Assembly: GCA_965205055.1 (NCBI GenBank)
Contig: OZ242030.1
Span: 3,906,001-3,970,000, forward strand
Direction: 5' to 3'
From: CBDBBY01 sp965205055
GTDB taxonomy: Bacteria > Pseudomonadota > Alphaproteobacteria > Rhodobacterales > Rhodobacteraceae
DNA length: 64,000 nt
The notes under the pieces were generated by a model that worked only from the letters and a program-made list of their open reading frames with translations, searched no databases and was not told where the DNA came from. The translations under genes were made by a program, and so were the position numbers. This document shows, piece after piece, positions 8,264 through 17,500 of the stretch (position 1 is the first letter of the stretch; each line of letters starts with the position of its first letter).

Positions 8264-10321
8264 TCAAAACCCTATCGGAAAATGGCACATGACTGTCCGC
8301 CCGTCCGGGAGTTCGGTTTCGGTCGGCATTCGCGTCCGGCAGACAGGTTTTGCGTACTGGCATCTGGGATGGAATTCGCAGCCGCTCGGCCGGTTGGAAA
8401 GGCTCGGAACTTCTCCTTCGATGGAGACCAGCTTCCGTCTTCGCGTGGGGTCCGGGCTCGGAGCGCCTCGCACGAGCGCATAGCTGTAAGGGTGCGCGGG
8501 TCGCTCGAACACATCGGCGCAGCGCCCCTGTTCCACGATGCGGCCAAGATACATGATCGCAAGCCTGTCGCTGACTTGGCGGATCACGGGAAGGTTGTGG
8601 CTGATCAGGAGGTAGCCAGGCGAGTGCGTTTCCTGCAGTTCCATGAGCAAGTTCAATATTTCGCCCTGCACGGAGACATCCAGTCCCGCCGTGGGCTCGT
8701 CGGCGACAACGAGGGACGGATTGAGCGCCAGAGCCCGCGCCACGCCGACCCGGCGCGCTTGCCCGCCGGAGAGCTCGTGCGGATAGCGGGACAGGAAGCT
8801 CGTCGGAAGGCGCACCATGTCGCAGAGCTTCTGCGCCTGCTTCGCCAAATCTTCTTCGAGTTCCCCGTGGATTCGGAAGGGTTCCGTCAGCAGCTGCATG
8901 ACCGTCCGCCTCGGGCTGAGCGATCCGACCGGGTCTTGGAACATCATCGCGACCTGTCGGCGTATCCTTTTGAATTCGGATTGAGAGAGTCCGGTCAATT
9001 CCTGTCCCTTGTACTGGATCGAGCCTGATTCGGCGCGAACAAGACCGAGTATGGCCCTTCCGAGTGTAGACTTGCCCGCGCCGCTTTCGCCGACAAGACC
9101 GAGGGTTTGCCCGGCACCCAGACTTATGGTGGCGTCGCAGACTGCGTCGACGAACGGGTCGGAACTGCCGGAAGCCAAGGCTTTGAGCAGGCCCATTGCC
9201 CTGAAGCGGATCCGCAGATCATTTACCGAAAGGAGTTTCGTTTCGCTCTCTTCGTCCGCGCTCAGTACCGGAGCGGTCGGCGGCGCGCCCTCCGCGGCGG
9301 TTGCTTCAACTCGGTTGTCGCGAGTTTTGCGTTCCGGCCCCGACGCATGGAAATGGCATCTGACGCCGTGCTCGATACCTCCGTAATTGCTTTCGACTTG
9401 GCTGTCCGTCGGACTTTCGGCGTTGCATTTCGCTTCGGCTCGGGGGCATCTTGCGGCGAATACGCATCCGGTCGGCGGCGAATGCAGATCAGGAACGTCG
9501 CCGGGAATGGTCGGGAATGATCGCGACTTCGCCAATTCCAGGGCTGGGTCGCATTCCAATAGGGCCCTCGTGTACGGGTGGCGGGGATGGAAAAAGATGT
9601 CGCGGACGTCGGAGTGCTCTACGACTTCGCCGGCATACATCACGACGACCTCGTCGCACAATTCCGCGATAAGCCCCAAATTGTGAGACACCAGCATGAC
9701 GGTCGATCCGAACTCCGAGCGGGCCTCCCGGATCAAATGGATGATCTGGGCCTCCATCGTCACGTCCAGCGCGGTCGTGGGCTCGTCCGTGATGAGCAGA
9801 GCGGGGTCCATCAGCAGCGCCATCCCGATTCCGGCGCGCTGGCGCATTCCGCCGCTGAACTGATGAGGGTAGTTGAATATCCTCGACTCCGGGTCGGGAA
9901 TTCCCACGCGGCGCATCATGTTCGCCGCCCGGGCAACTTTTTCGCGCATTCCGATTTCACGCCTTCGATACTGGATATCGACCATTTGCGTTCGGTAGTC
10001 GTGCACCGGAATTTGCGACGTCATGGGATCTTGGAACACCATCGAAACTTCTTCGCCCCGGAACTGCCGGATTTCGCCCTCGCCGAAATTGAGGACGTCG
10101 CCGCCGCGATAGAGGATTGTTCCGCCTTCGATGTTTCCGTTGTTGGCCAGCAAGCGCATGACCGCCCAGATGAGCGTGCTCTTCCCCGACCCGCTTTCGC
10201 CGACCACCCCCAAAATTCGCCCTTTTCGAACGGAGATGTTGATGTCCCTGAGCGCATGGACGCGTCCTCTCGGCGTGCTGAAGTCCACGCTCAGACCTTG
10301 AATGTCCAGCAGGGTTTCCAC
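8264..10321 (-). CDS. Peptide-type ABC transporter, fused double ATPase
   Basis: A 685-residue protein with two complete ABC ATPase domains, as in GsiA or fused DppD-DppF. Domain 1 has Walker A GESGSGKST, signature FSGGMRQR and Walker B LLITDEP. Domain 2 has GESGAGKST, ELSGGQARR and VVADEP. Each is followed by the oligopeptide-type C-terminal Cys-containing segment (GCVFAARCPRAEAKC; GCEFHPRCQYAKPVC), which often binds an Fe-S cluster in this subfamily. The GTG start at 10321 lies 2 bp after the permease stop codon. It energises import by the two upstream permeases. Confidence 0.93.
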   Translation of the reverse strand: METLLDIQGLSVDFSTPRGRVHALRDINISVRKGRILGVVGESGSGKSTLIWAVMRLLANNGNIEGGTILYRGGDVLNFGEGEIRQFRGEEVSMVFQDPMTSQIPVHDYRTQMVDIQYRRREIGMREKVARAANMMRRVGIPDPESRIFNYPHQFSGGMRQRAGIGMALLMDPALLITDEPTTALDVTMEAQIIHLIREARSEFGSTVMLVSHNLGLIAELCDEVVVMYAGEVVEHSDVRDIFFHPRHPYTRALLECDPALELAKSRSFPTIPGDVPDLHSPPTGCVFAARCPRAEAKCNAESPTDSQVESNYGGIEHGVRCHFHASGPERKTRDNRVEATAAEGAPPTAPVLSADEESETKLLSVNDLRIRFRAMGLLKALASGSSDPFVDAVCDATISLGAGQTLGLVGESGAGKSTLGRAILGLVRAESGSIQYKGQELTGLSQSEFKRIRRQVAMMFQDPVGSLSPRRTVMQLLTEPFRIHGELEEDLAKQAQKLCDMVRLPTSFLSRYPHELSGGQARRVGVARALALNPSLVVADEPTAGLDVSVQGEILNLLMELQETHSPGYLLISHNLPVIRQVSDRLAIMYLGRIVEQGRCADVFERPAHPYSYALVRGAPSPDPTRRRKLVSIEGEVPSLSNRPSGCEFHPRCQYAKPVCRTRMPTETELPDGRTVMCHFPIGF

Positions 10322-10323
10322 GC

Positions 10324-11190
10324 TCAGCGCTTTCCTCGCAACTTGGGGTCGAACACGTCCCGCAGCGCCTCGCCCAATAGAGTGAAGCCCAAAGTCGTGA
10401 GCACCAGCGGTATTCCGCCGGCGATGACGGGCCAAGGCGACGAGCGAATCACAAGGTATCCTTCGTTCAGTATTGTTCCCCAGCTGGCGGTCGGAGGCAG
10501 CACGCCCAGTCCGAGGAAACTCAATCCGGCTTCGATCGTCACGACGACCGGGACATCCATTGCGGCGAGGATGAGAAGCGGACCGATCACGTTCGGCATG
10601 ACGTGGTGGAAAAGGGTGCGGACCGCTCCCGACCCCATCGACTTTTCCGCGAGGATGAACTCCGTGTTCTTGAGCGCGAGCGTGGCTGTCCGGGCAAGGC
10701 GGGCGTAGCCCGGAATGCTCGTCACGATGACAATGGCGAGCACCAGGTTGAGGCTGGGCCCGAGAAGCGAAACGGCGGCCAGAGCAAGAACGATGGTGGG
10801 GAAGGACCTGATCGTGTCGAACACGAGCAGCAGCATGTGATCGAGCCATCGCGGCCCGAAGCCCGCGATCATCCCCAGCAGCAGGCCGATGCCGAGAGCG
10901 GACGTCACTCCGATCGCCGCGACCTTGAGCGCGACCCGCCCGCCGTATAGCACCCGCGTATAGATGTCGCGTCCCAGCTGATCCGCGCCGAGCCAATGAT
11001 CGGCGCTCGGCCCGGTAAGTCGTGCTGCGATGTCGAGTTGGTTCGGATCATGAGTCGCGAACAGGGGCGCAAGCAATGCGCTCAGAAAGAATGCGACGAC
11101 AAGAACGAGGCCGAACATGCCTTGGCCGTTCCTTAGGAAGAGCCGAAGCTTTTCCCACTCGACGGGTCGGGCTGCGACGGAAGTTTCCAT
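10324..11190 (-). CDS. Peptide-type ABC transporter permease (DppC-like)
   Basis: A 288-residue integral membrane subunit with an N-terminal membrane segment, the OppC/DppC N-terminal region (ATHDPNQLDIAARL, GADQLGRDIYTRVLYGG), five further hydrophobic spans, and the cytoplasmic EAA coupling loop around AEKSMGSGAVRTLFHHVMP. It pairs with the DppB-like permease upstream. The assignment of one of two homologous permeases is secure. The transported substrate is not evident. Confidence 0.92.
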   Translation of the reverse strand: METSVAARPVEWEKLRLFLRNGQGMFGLVLVVAFFLSALLAPLFATHDPNQLDIAARLTGPSADHWLGADQLGRDIYTRVLYGGRVALKVAAIGVTSALGIGLLLGMIAGFGPRWLDHMLLLVFDTIRSFPTIVLALAAVSLLGPSLNLVLAIVIVTSIPGYARLARTATLALKNTEFILAEKSMGSGAVRTLFHHVMPNVIGPLLILAAMDVPVVVTIEAGLSFLGLGVLPPTASWGTILNEGYLVIRSSPWPVIAGGIPLVLTTLGFTLLGEALRDVFDPKLRGKR

Positions 11191-11208
11191 CGGTGCGAGC
11201 GCGCGCGC

Positions 11209-12153
11209 CTACAAGTTCTCGCGGACTCGCGGGTCGAGCAGCGACACCGCAAGATCCGCCACGAGCGTGACGGTGACGTACATGACGACCGTTACCAGAA
11301 CGGCCCCTTGCACGACCGGGAAGTTCCGATTCAGCACCATGTCGTAGATGATCTTCCCTATACCCGGCCGAGCGAAGATGATCTCTGCGAAAACGGTCCC
11401 GGACAGCAGTACGCCGAAGCCTACCCCCATCAACGTGATCGTCGGGAGGATGGCGACCTTGAGCGCGTAGCGGTACACGACAGTTCGGTTCTTCAAGCCG
11501 AATGCTTTTGCTGAGCGTATGTAGTTCTCGCCCATGACCTCGAGCATTGATGCCCGAACCATCCTCGCAAGATAGCCGACCCATCCCAGACCGACCGCGA
11601 AGGAAGGGAGCACAAGATGTCGAGCCAAGTCCAATACATCTCCTTCGTCGCCGGCTCCTATGACCGGAAACAGGTCGAGGTAGATTGCGAAGAAGAGGAT
11701 TGCCCAGATCGATACGAGGAACGCGGGCACGGTTATCGTGCCGATGGATACGATGCCTGTGATTCTGTCGAGCCATGAATTCGGGCGCACGGCCGAAAGG
11801 CAGCCGATCGGAATCCCCAGCAAAGCCGACCAAGCGATCGCGGAAACCGCGAGCGCGATCGTGTGGGGCAACTGTTCCAAAATCGTCAGCGATACGCTTT
11901 TGTTGCTGAATACGTCCGTTCCGAGGTCTCCGGAAAGAACGTTCCCGAAGAATATGAAGAAGCGCGTCAATACGGGCTTGTCCAAATGCATTTTCGCAGC
12001 GTAGGCCGCTTGGATTTCGGGAGTCGCGCGAGGTCCGAGCGCGATGCTCACCGGATCGCCCGGAATCATGTTGAGCATTGCGAACAGGGTCAGGATTGCG
12101 AGCCAAATAATCAGCGCGGAAAGACCGATTCGCTTCAAAATATAAATCAACAT
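11209..12153 (-). CDS. Peptide-type ABC transporter permease (DppB-like)
   Basis: A 314-residue inner-membrane permease of the OppB/DppB family. It starts MLIYILKRIG and carries the diagnostic IPGDPVSIALGP segment after the first membrane span. The EAA loop reads MGENYIRSAKAFGLKNRTV near residue 205, and the C-terminus ends LLDPRVRENL as in family members. It lies between the binding-protein gene and the DppC-like gene in one minus-strand operon. Confidence 0.93.
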   Translation of the reverse strand: MLIYILKRIGLSALIIWLAILTLFAMLNMIPGDPVSIALGPRATPEIQAAYAAKMHLDKPVLTRFFIFFGNVLSGDLGTDVFSNKSVSLTILEQLPHTIALAVSAIAWSALLGIPIGCLSAVRPNSWLDRITGIVSIGTITVPAFLVSIWAILFFAIYLDLFPVIGAGDEGDVLDLARHLVLPSFAVGLGWVGYLARMVRASMLEVMGENYIRSAKAFGLKNRTVVYRYALKVAILPTITLMGVGFGVLLSGTVFAEIIFARPGIGKIIYDMVLNRNFPVVQGAVLVTVVMYVTVTLVADLAVSLLDPRVRENL

Positions 12154-12210
12154 GCATCAAGTATATTTTGTTCGAGCCGCCGAGCATCCCGTGCCCGGCG
12201 GCTCGACGGT

Positions 12211-13764
12211 TCAGCGTGAGCTGAAGTAAGCCAGCTGCATTTCTCCGGAAGGCGCGAATTGGGCGTCCAGATCGGCCCGGTGGATGAACACCTCGGGTTC
12301 GTGAACCAGCCAGACGTATGCTCCCGTTTCGTCCATGATTTCCTGCATCCGCACATATATTTTTGCGCGCTCCGCAGGGTCGACTTCTTCGATGCCCCTT
12401 GCGTAGAGTTCTTCGAACTCGTCCGAAGACCACCGCTCCCAATTCCAAATGCCCACTTGGTCGCGGACAAACCACTGGGTCGGTTCGAACGGATCAGGAC
12501 CCGAACCGAAACGCATCAACCAGAGTTCAAGCTCCTTCCAGGTGTCGCCCTTGCTCTCCTGTCCCATTTCCCAGAACGGGCCGGAGTCCAAGGGCATCAC
12601 AGTCACGTTGATGCCGACCTCCGCGAGATTGGCTTGAATGATCGTGGCCGAAAGGACCCTTTCCTGATTGTTGAGCGTACGAAGCGTGAGATCCAGCCCT
12701 TCCGCGCCGGCCTCCTTGACGAGCGCCCGCGCGGCGTCGGGGTCATAGGAGTATCCGGCACTGTCGCGCTTGCCGACCAGTCCCGGGCTTACGATGCCGA
12801 AGGACGGTTCGACAGCGCCCGAATAAGCGCCTTGAATTATGGCGTTCTGATCGACAGCTTGCTGGATGGCCTTCCTGACCCGGATGTCCTGCAGCTTCGG
12901 GTTTTCGGTATTCATGCCCAGCCACATGTACTGAAGCGCGCCTGCCGTCGTGAGCCTGCTGTTGGGCGGAAGCTCTTTGACGTATCTGGCCAAAGCATTG
13001 GAAGACACTTGAACGCAGTCGAGTTCGCCCGCTTCGAACGCGAGAGCTGCCGTTTCGTACTCCGTAACCAGGCGGCACTCGATCTCGTCGAAATAGGTGG
13101 GCTCTCCCGTCCATTCGGGATTGCGCGTCAGCCGGACATACTGTCCTTGCCTCCATTCGAACACGTACGGTCCGCAAGTCGCCGGCGGATCGTTGGTGTA
13201 GCGCCCTCCGACGGCTTCGACGGCGGCCTTGCATAGAATGATGCCCGTTCCCGACGCGAGCGTCGAGTTCATGAAGGGAGAGAACGGCTGGTTCAGAACG
13301 ACGGTGCCGCTGTAACGATCCTTGATGTCCACCCGATCGTACGCTTGGTAGTCGCCCTTCCATTCGCTTTGCGCCATCCGGTCGTAGCTGAACTGCACGT
13401 CTTCGGTCGTCAGTTCGCCGTAGCCGTTCGACCACATGAGGCCTTTCTTCAGCGTGAACTCTATGTGCGTCGAGTCCGTCTGCACGACGGATTCAGTGAA
13501 TGGAGCAGGCATCCACCCTTGGCCCGGCACATCCGAGTAATGGACCAATGACGGCATGCAGCACCAGTTCACGTCGTTCACGGGGTGTCCGCCGACGTAG
13601 TATCCCGGATCCAAGCTATCCATGTCCCTGTTGAATCGGACGGTCAGTTTTCCAGCTTCGATCGCGAACGACATTCCAGGAAATGTACCGGTCAGGCCGG
13701 CGGTTCCCGCGAATGCGGCGGCTTGCATAAAGCGACGTCTGGACAATCCTTGCGATGTATTCAT
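12211..13764 (-). CDS. Peptide-type ABC transporter substrate-binding protein
   Basis: A 517-residue periplasmic binding protein of SBP family 5. The N-terminus has a twin-arginine-type signal (SRRRFMQ, then a hydrophobic stretch ending near GMSFA), so export is probably by Tat. The mature domain contains DLDPGYYVG-like and YSYDPDAARALVKEAG segments typical of DppA/OppA proteins. A strong ribosome-binding site AGGAGGA lies just before the ATG. It is the first gene of the importer operon. A palindrome about 64 bp upstream may be an operator. Ligand probably a peptide or opine-like compound; not determined. Confidence 0.92.
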   Translation of the reverse strand: MNTSQGLSRRRFMQAAAFAGTAGLTGTFPGMSFAIEAGKLTVRFNRDMDSLDPGYYVGGHPVNDVNWCCMPSLVHYSDVPGQGWMPAPFTESVVQTDSTHIEFTLKKGLMWSNGYGELTTEDVQFSYDRMAQSEWKGDYQAYDRVDIKDRYSGTVVLNQPFSPFMNSTLASGTGIILCKAAVEAVGGRYTNDPPATCGPYVFEWRQGQYVRLTRNPEWTGEPTYFDEIECRLVTEYETAALAFEAGELDCVQVSSNALARYVKELPPNSRLTTAGALQYMWLGMNTENPKLQDIRVRKAIQQAVDQNAIIQGAYSGAVEPSFGIVSPGLVGKRDSAGYSYDPDAARALVKEAGAEGLDLTLRTLNNQERVLSATIIQANLAEVGINVTVMPLDSGPFWEMGQESKGDTWKELELWLMRFGSGPDPFEPTQWFVRDQVGIWNWERWSSDEFEELYARGIEEVDPAERAKIYVRMQEIMDETGAYVWLVHEPEVFIHRADLDAQFAPSGEMQLAYFSSR

Positions 13765-14131
13765 TGGCTCCTCCTATAGTGTGTTGTCGAGAGATTTATA
13801 TAGCCGTGTTGAGCGACAATAAAGCCGTTGTACGAGTGCCGTACAAGCGCAATGCGGTTCGCCGGAAACGGGTGGAATCGCGGACCCAAGCGCGAGGCGC
13901 AGCCTCGCCGACTATTGTCCCACATGTCAAAGGATAAACGTTTCAAGCACAGGAAGACCGCATGGAGCGCGGAAATGCTCCCGCCGGGCCGACGAATCCC
14001 TACGCGAAATCCCGTTGCTACGCGGGTTCGTTCGGTCGAGACCGTTTGCACTGCACCCGGTTTGTTGACAGCCAGCGCTTGGACTGTTTCACATGGAACA
14101 ATTGCGTCGGCCGCGGTGCGCGAGATTTAGG
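13765..14131. other. Intergenic region between divergent genes
   Basis: This 367-bp gap separates the ABC importer operon (leftward) from the metallophosphoesterase gene (rightward). It contains the AGGAGGA ribosome-binding site of the binding-protein gene and a perfect inverted repeat (separate entry). No convincing gene is seen. Confidence 0.6.
13828..13846. promoter_or_regulatory. Palindromic operator candidate (GntR-type)
   Basis: A perfect inverted repeat TTGTACG - AGTGC - CGTACAA. Its TTGTAC...GTACAA pattern resembles sites bound by GntR/FCD-type repressors. It lies about 64 bp upstream of the binding-protein ATG. No regulator gene sits beside it, so the regulator is unknown; binding is inferred only from symmetry and position. 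Confidence 0.5.
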
Positions 14132-16204
14132 ATGCCCGAAGTACCGAACGAAAACCGGCAGCCCGTCTCCGGTCGGCTGCTGTTCTCCTTCTTCGTCATT
14201 GCGGACACTCATGTGAACGAGGGCGAAAACGCATCGACCTCGCCATACAGGACAAACCTTGAAGCCAATCCGCGGGCACGACAGGTCTTTGCCGAATTGG
14301 CGGCTGCAAGGCCGCGAGCACGCTTTGTCGTTCATCTCGGCGACATGGTGCATCCGGTTCCGGCTCTGTCCGAGCATAAAGCCGCGATCGAGCAGTTCAG
14401 ATCGCTTGCGTCGCTGCTCGATGTGCCGCTCCGCTTGACGCCCGGAAACCATGATGTCGGCGACAAATCGATCGAATGGATGCCAGCCGGTCGCGTTTGC
14501 GAAGACTACCTCGCAACCTACCGCGAGGCGTTCGGGCCGGATTACTACGGATTCGAAGAAGACGGCGTCCTGTTCATCGTGCTGAATTCGCTATTGCTGA
14601 ACTCTGGTCTGCCGGGCGAAGCCAGGCAGCGCATCCGGATCGAGCGGCAGCTGGACGGGGCGGCCGGCAAACGCGTGTTTCTATTCATGCACTACCCGCC
14701 TTTTTTGTTTTCCCCCGACGAGGAGGGCAACTACGACAACATCGATGAGCCCGCGCGAACTTGGCTGCTGAATCAGATCGGAAGACAGGAGGTGGAGGCG
14801 GCGTTCTCCGGGCATGTGCACAATTTCTGGCTCCACTGCCGGGGATCCGCCAAGCTGTACGCAATGCCCTCAACCGCGTTCGTGCGCCAAGACTTCGCCG
14901 AGTTCTGCGCTTCCGACCCGGGGCCGGAGTTCGGGCGGAACGACGCGGGCAAGCTCGGCTATTTCAAAGTTGACGTTTTCGAAGGCGGGCATGTTGCGAG
15001 TCTCGTCCGCACTTGGGGACGAACTTGCGCGCCGAAACAAATCCCGGAAGCTGGTACGGAACAGCTGATCGCGCATCCCTCTACATCCGGATTCAATTCG
15101 TTCGGCGTCGAGCTCCGCCATCCTTGGGCGGAGGTCGTCCAGATACCTTCGACCGGGGGCGTGCAGGAATTCGGCCGCAAGAGGGCGCGGAACGACTATA
15201 CCCTGCTCGCGCTCTTGGAAATGGGCGCGAAGCTTTCCAAGGTGCCGGACGCCGACTTGCTGGATCCCTCAACTCGCGCCCGCATGCGCCTCATGGCGGA
15301 ATTCGGCTACCGCTTCATCGCGACGTCGCTCGGCGTTCCGAGCGACGAACTTGTGTCGGCAGCGACGGAAGTCGGCGACGGAGTGCTTGCGTTGGAGGTG
15401 AATCTGACTTTGCGGGAGTTCAATCGTGCGCGCGATATGCTGCGGTCGATCCAGAAGCAGAGCGGCGTGCGCCTGTATCTCTCGGTAATTGAGGGCGGCC
15501 TCGATGATCGGGTCGCCGGATCCACGTTCAGCCATGCGATAAAGGCCGGATTCACGCCTGAGCAGGCTGAACGAAAAATGGAATTCATCTCGGAAGCGGT
15601 TGCCGAAGGGGTGATTGACGGCGTCACGGTCAGGCTGGAACGCTCCGAATCTCTGCCGGCCGCGTCGCGCCGTTTGGGTGCTCTATGCTCGAAAGCAAGG
15701 TGCCGGATACTGGCTTCTTTGAAGCTCCACGGCGCGGCCGCTGATCGTTGGACCGACGACCGGGAGACGGCGGCGCGCGCTGCGCAGGCCATGGTGCTGT
15801 CGAGATTCGAAAACGGCGTCTGGTTTATCTTCGACACATTCATGGATGTGGACAGGGGTTTCTATCCTCGCAATGCGTTCATTGACCGGCGATTCAATCC
15901 GCGCGCGGCGGCCCGAGCTTGCAAACGGCTGTCCGCGCTTTTCCCGGAGCGAGAGCCTTTCGTTGCGTCCGAAGGGAGCAGCACCGAGGAAATCCCGTTC
16001 AAGCATTCGAACCGGAAGCACCTGCTTGTTTGCGCTCCCCGGACGAGGGCGGTGGCGCTGCTCGAATCGCTGCCTGGCGATACAGGCGTTCAGGATTTGA
16101 TTGCGGAACAATCGGGATCGGGGTCATCGCTCCGAAATTGGCTGGCGAAGATTTCCTTCAGCGATAGAGAAAAGTGCGAGGCCGTGCTTGCATATCTTGA
16201 TTAG
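14132..16204 (+). CDS. Metallophosphoesterase with large C-terminal domain
   Basis: A 690-residue protein. Residues about 15-250 are a calcineurin-type phosphoesterase domain with the metal motifs IADTHVNE, HLGDMVH, PGNHD, MHYPP and SGHVHNFWL. The remaining 400 residues are unrecognised. They contain an enzyme-like region around NDYTLLALLEMGAKLSK and alternating strands and helices suggesting a second alpha/beta, perhaps barrel-like, domain. ATG at 14132 is preferred; an upstream ATG at 14093 adds 13 residues with no better ribosome-binding site. No signal peptide. It stands alone, divergent from the peptide importer. Substrate unknown. Confidence 0.8.
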   Translation: MPEVPNENRQPVSGRLLFSFFVIADTHVNEGENASTSPYRTNLEANPRARQVFAELAAARPRARFVVHLGDMVHPVPALSEHKAAIEQFRSLASLLDVPLRLTPGNHDVGDKSIEWMPAGRVCEDYLATYREAFGPDYYGFEEDGVLFIVLNSLLLNSGLPGEARQRIRIERQLDGAAGKRVFLFMHYPPFLFSPDEEGNYDNIDEPARTWLLNQIGRQEVEAAFSGHVHNFWLHCRGSAKLYAMPSTAFVRQDFAEFCASDPGPEFGRNDAGKLGYFKVDVFEGGHVASLVRTWGRTCAPKQIPEAGTEQLIAHPSTSGFNSFGVELRHPWAEVVQIPSTGGVQEFGRKRARNDYTLLALLEMGAKLSKVPDADLLDPSTRARMRLMAEFGYRFIATSLGVPSDELVSAATEVGDGVLALEVNLTLREFNRARDMLRSIQKQSGVRLYLSVIEGGLDDRVAGSTFSHAIKAGFTPEQAERKMEFISEAVAEGVIDGVTVRLERSESLPAASRRLGALCSKARCRILASLKLHGAAADRWTDDRETAARAAQAMVLSRFENGVWFIFDTFMDVDRGFYPRNAFIDRRFNPRAAARACKRLSALFPEREPFVASEGSSTEEIPFKHSNRKHLLVCAPRTRAVALLESLPGDTGVQDLIAEQSGSGSSLRNWLAKISFSDREKCEAVLAYLD

Positions 16205-16440
16205 CGGGTCGCCGACTGGCATTCGAATGCACGCGACGAATTGAGCCCAACCAGATGAATGGGATGAATCCGCTTGAGTAGCTCTTTGCTTCAAGCGTTG
16301 CGACAAATATATTTTCAGCGCGAGAGGTACAAGAATTTTGTCGATGAGCGCCGCCGCGGCTCAAGCTGAAATCGGGCGAACCTTGGTTCTGGATCCAGCT
16401 AAAGTTATCCGCTGAATTTTCAAACCGCCGATTCAAGGAC

Positions 16441-17211
16441 CGTGAAGTTGCCGCACCGATTGAAAACAATCGTGTCTCCGACCCAGCCTACAAAGAAGTC
16501 GGTTCCGCTTGCGAGCATGCGCTCACTTTGTGGCCTGCCGCGAAAGCGGCCATCCTATTCGGTTCACGAGCTCGGGGCGACAGCCGCGACGACAGCGATT
16601 GGGATGTGGCATTCGTTACCCAAAAAGACGAGTCGCCGCCCGCCGCTGTCGGTTGCGTGTTTGAATTATTGAGGGAGCATTCAAAAATAGACGTTCAGGC
16701 ACTGGCAATTTCGCAATTCAGACTCTGCGAGAACGCAGGCTCTCTTGGCAAAGTCGCAGTACTGATCGCGCTTTATGGTCGTTTGATTGCAGGGTGCTGT
16801 GAATGGCCGGAGATAGAAGGCAAGCCAATTTTGAAACCGGTAGATTGCTTGGGTTGACGAAGCGGCGCCTTGAGACGCGTCGCTTCAGCGTTCAAAAATC
16901 CCGCAATTGCTATTGATTTTGCTCGCACAAGCAACGTGCAGAGCGAATTGGGGGATTTCGTAGCGGCTTCGTCGGATGCTGCAGAACGATTTGCAAAAAT
17001 CGCATTCGGGAAAATTACTTCCGGCACGGATGTTCCAATTCCAAAACGACATCAAATCAATGAGATCGTTGGAATTCTAGACGGCCTTGCCGGAGCAAGT
17101 GCGCTTGCAAGCCGTTTTCCGTCGATCCTCCGGCATTCGTCCACAAACAGATCTCAGCCACCGAACTGGGGAATTTTACCTCGGCGCTTTTGCAGAGTTT
17201 TCGTATGGTAG
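16441..17211 (+). pseudogene. Broken MNT-HEPN fusion protein (nonsense mutation)
   Basis: Reads DPAYKEVGSACEHALTLWP then FGSRARGDSRDDSDWD (MNT nucleotidyltransferase signature) to a TGA at 16855-16857, and continues in the same frame as RSGALRRVASAFKNPAIAIDF...SSDAAERFAKIAFG. The paralog at 37349-40818 has Trp (NWRSGALARVAS) exactly where this copy has TGA, so this is a TGG-to-TGA nonsense mutation. No ATG/GTG/TTG lies at the expected start. Similarity ends after INEI near 17070, so the C-terminal 270 or so residues are lost. A decayed copy of a nucleotidyltransferase-HEPN module. Confidence 0.8.
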
Positions 17212-17217
17212 TTTCAA

Positions 17218-17500
17218 ATGGCACCTTCCATCGACGTTACGGGCGAGCAGCGCGAGACGATCCTGTCGTTGCTTGAACGGCGCATGCCGGAAACGATGGT
17301 TTGGACCAACCGCTTTCGACTCTAGCGGAAGTCGCGACCGATGTCCGACTTGGACTTGGTTTTTGTTCGCCACGCCCGAGCGGAGCTGACGAGTCGGCGG
17401 CCCGCGGGATGCGTTCGGGGAATGCGACTTGCCGCTCTTGGAGACCTGTTCATCTGAGACGAGTGCGCAGATTAGCCCTGCCGACTTATGGCACGTCCCG
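17218..17500 (+). pseudogene. Second decayed MNT nucleotidyltransferase
   Basis: Starts ATG with GEQRETILSLLERRMPET, which is the usual N-terminal helix of MNT antitoxins, then VW. The YGSRVKG motif that should follow is scrambled and contains a stop, after which SDLDLVFV (the catalytic D-x-D) appears in another frame. Farther on LAALGDLF...DECAD...PCRL resembles the family's ALxDLREAxEESDLPFRVD segment with two stops. It lies directly between the broken MNT-HEPN gene and the Tn5-like transposase. Confidence 0.6.

Noticed and set aside
11048..12475. 475-codon minus-strand frame in the ABC transporter region
   Set aside because: Overlaps two recognised transporter genes in another frame; Arg/His-rich shadow.
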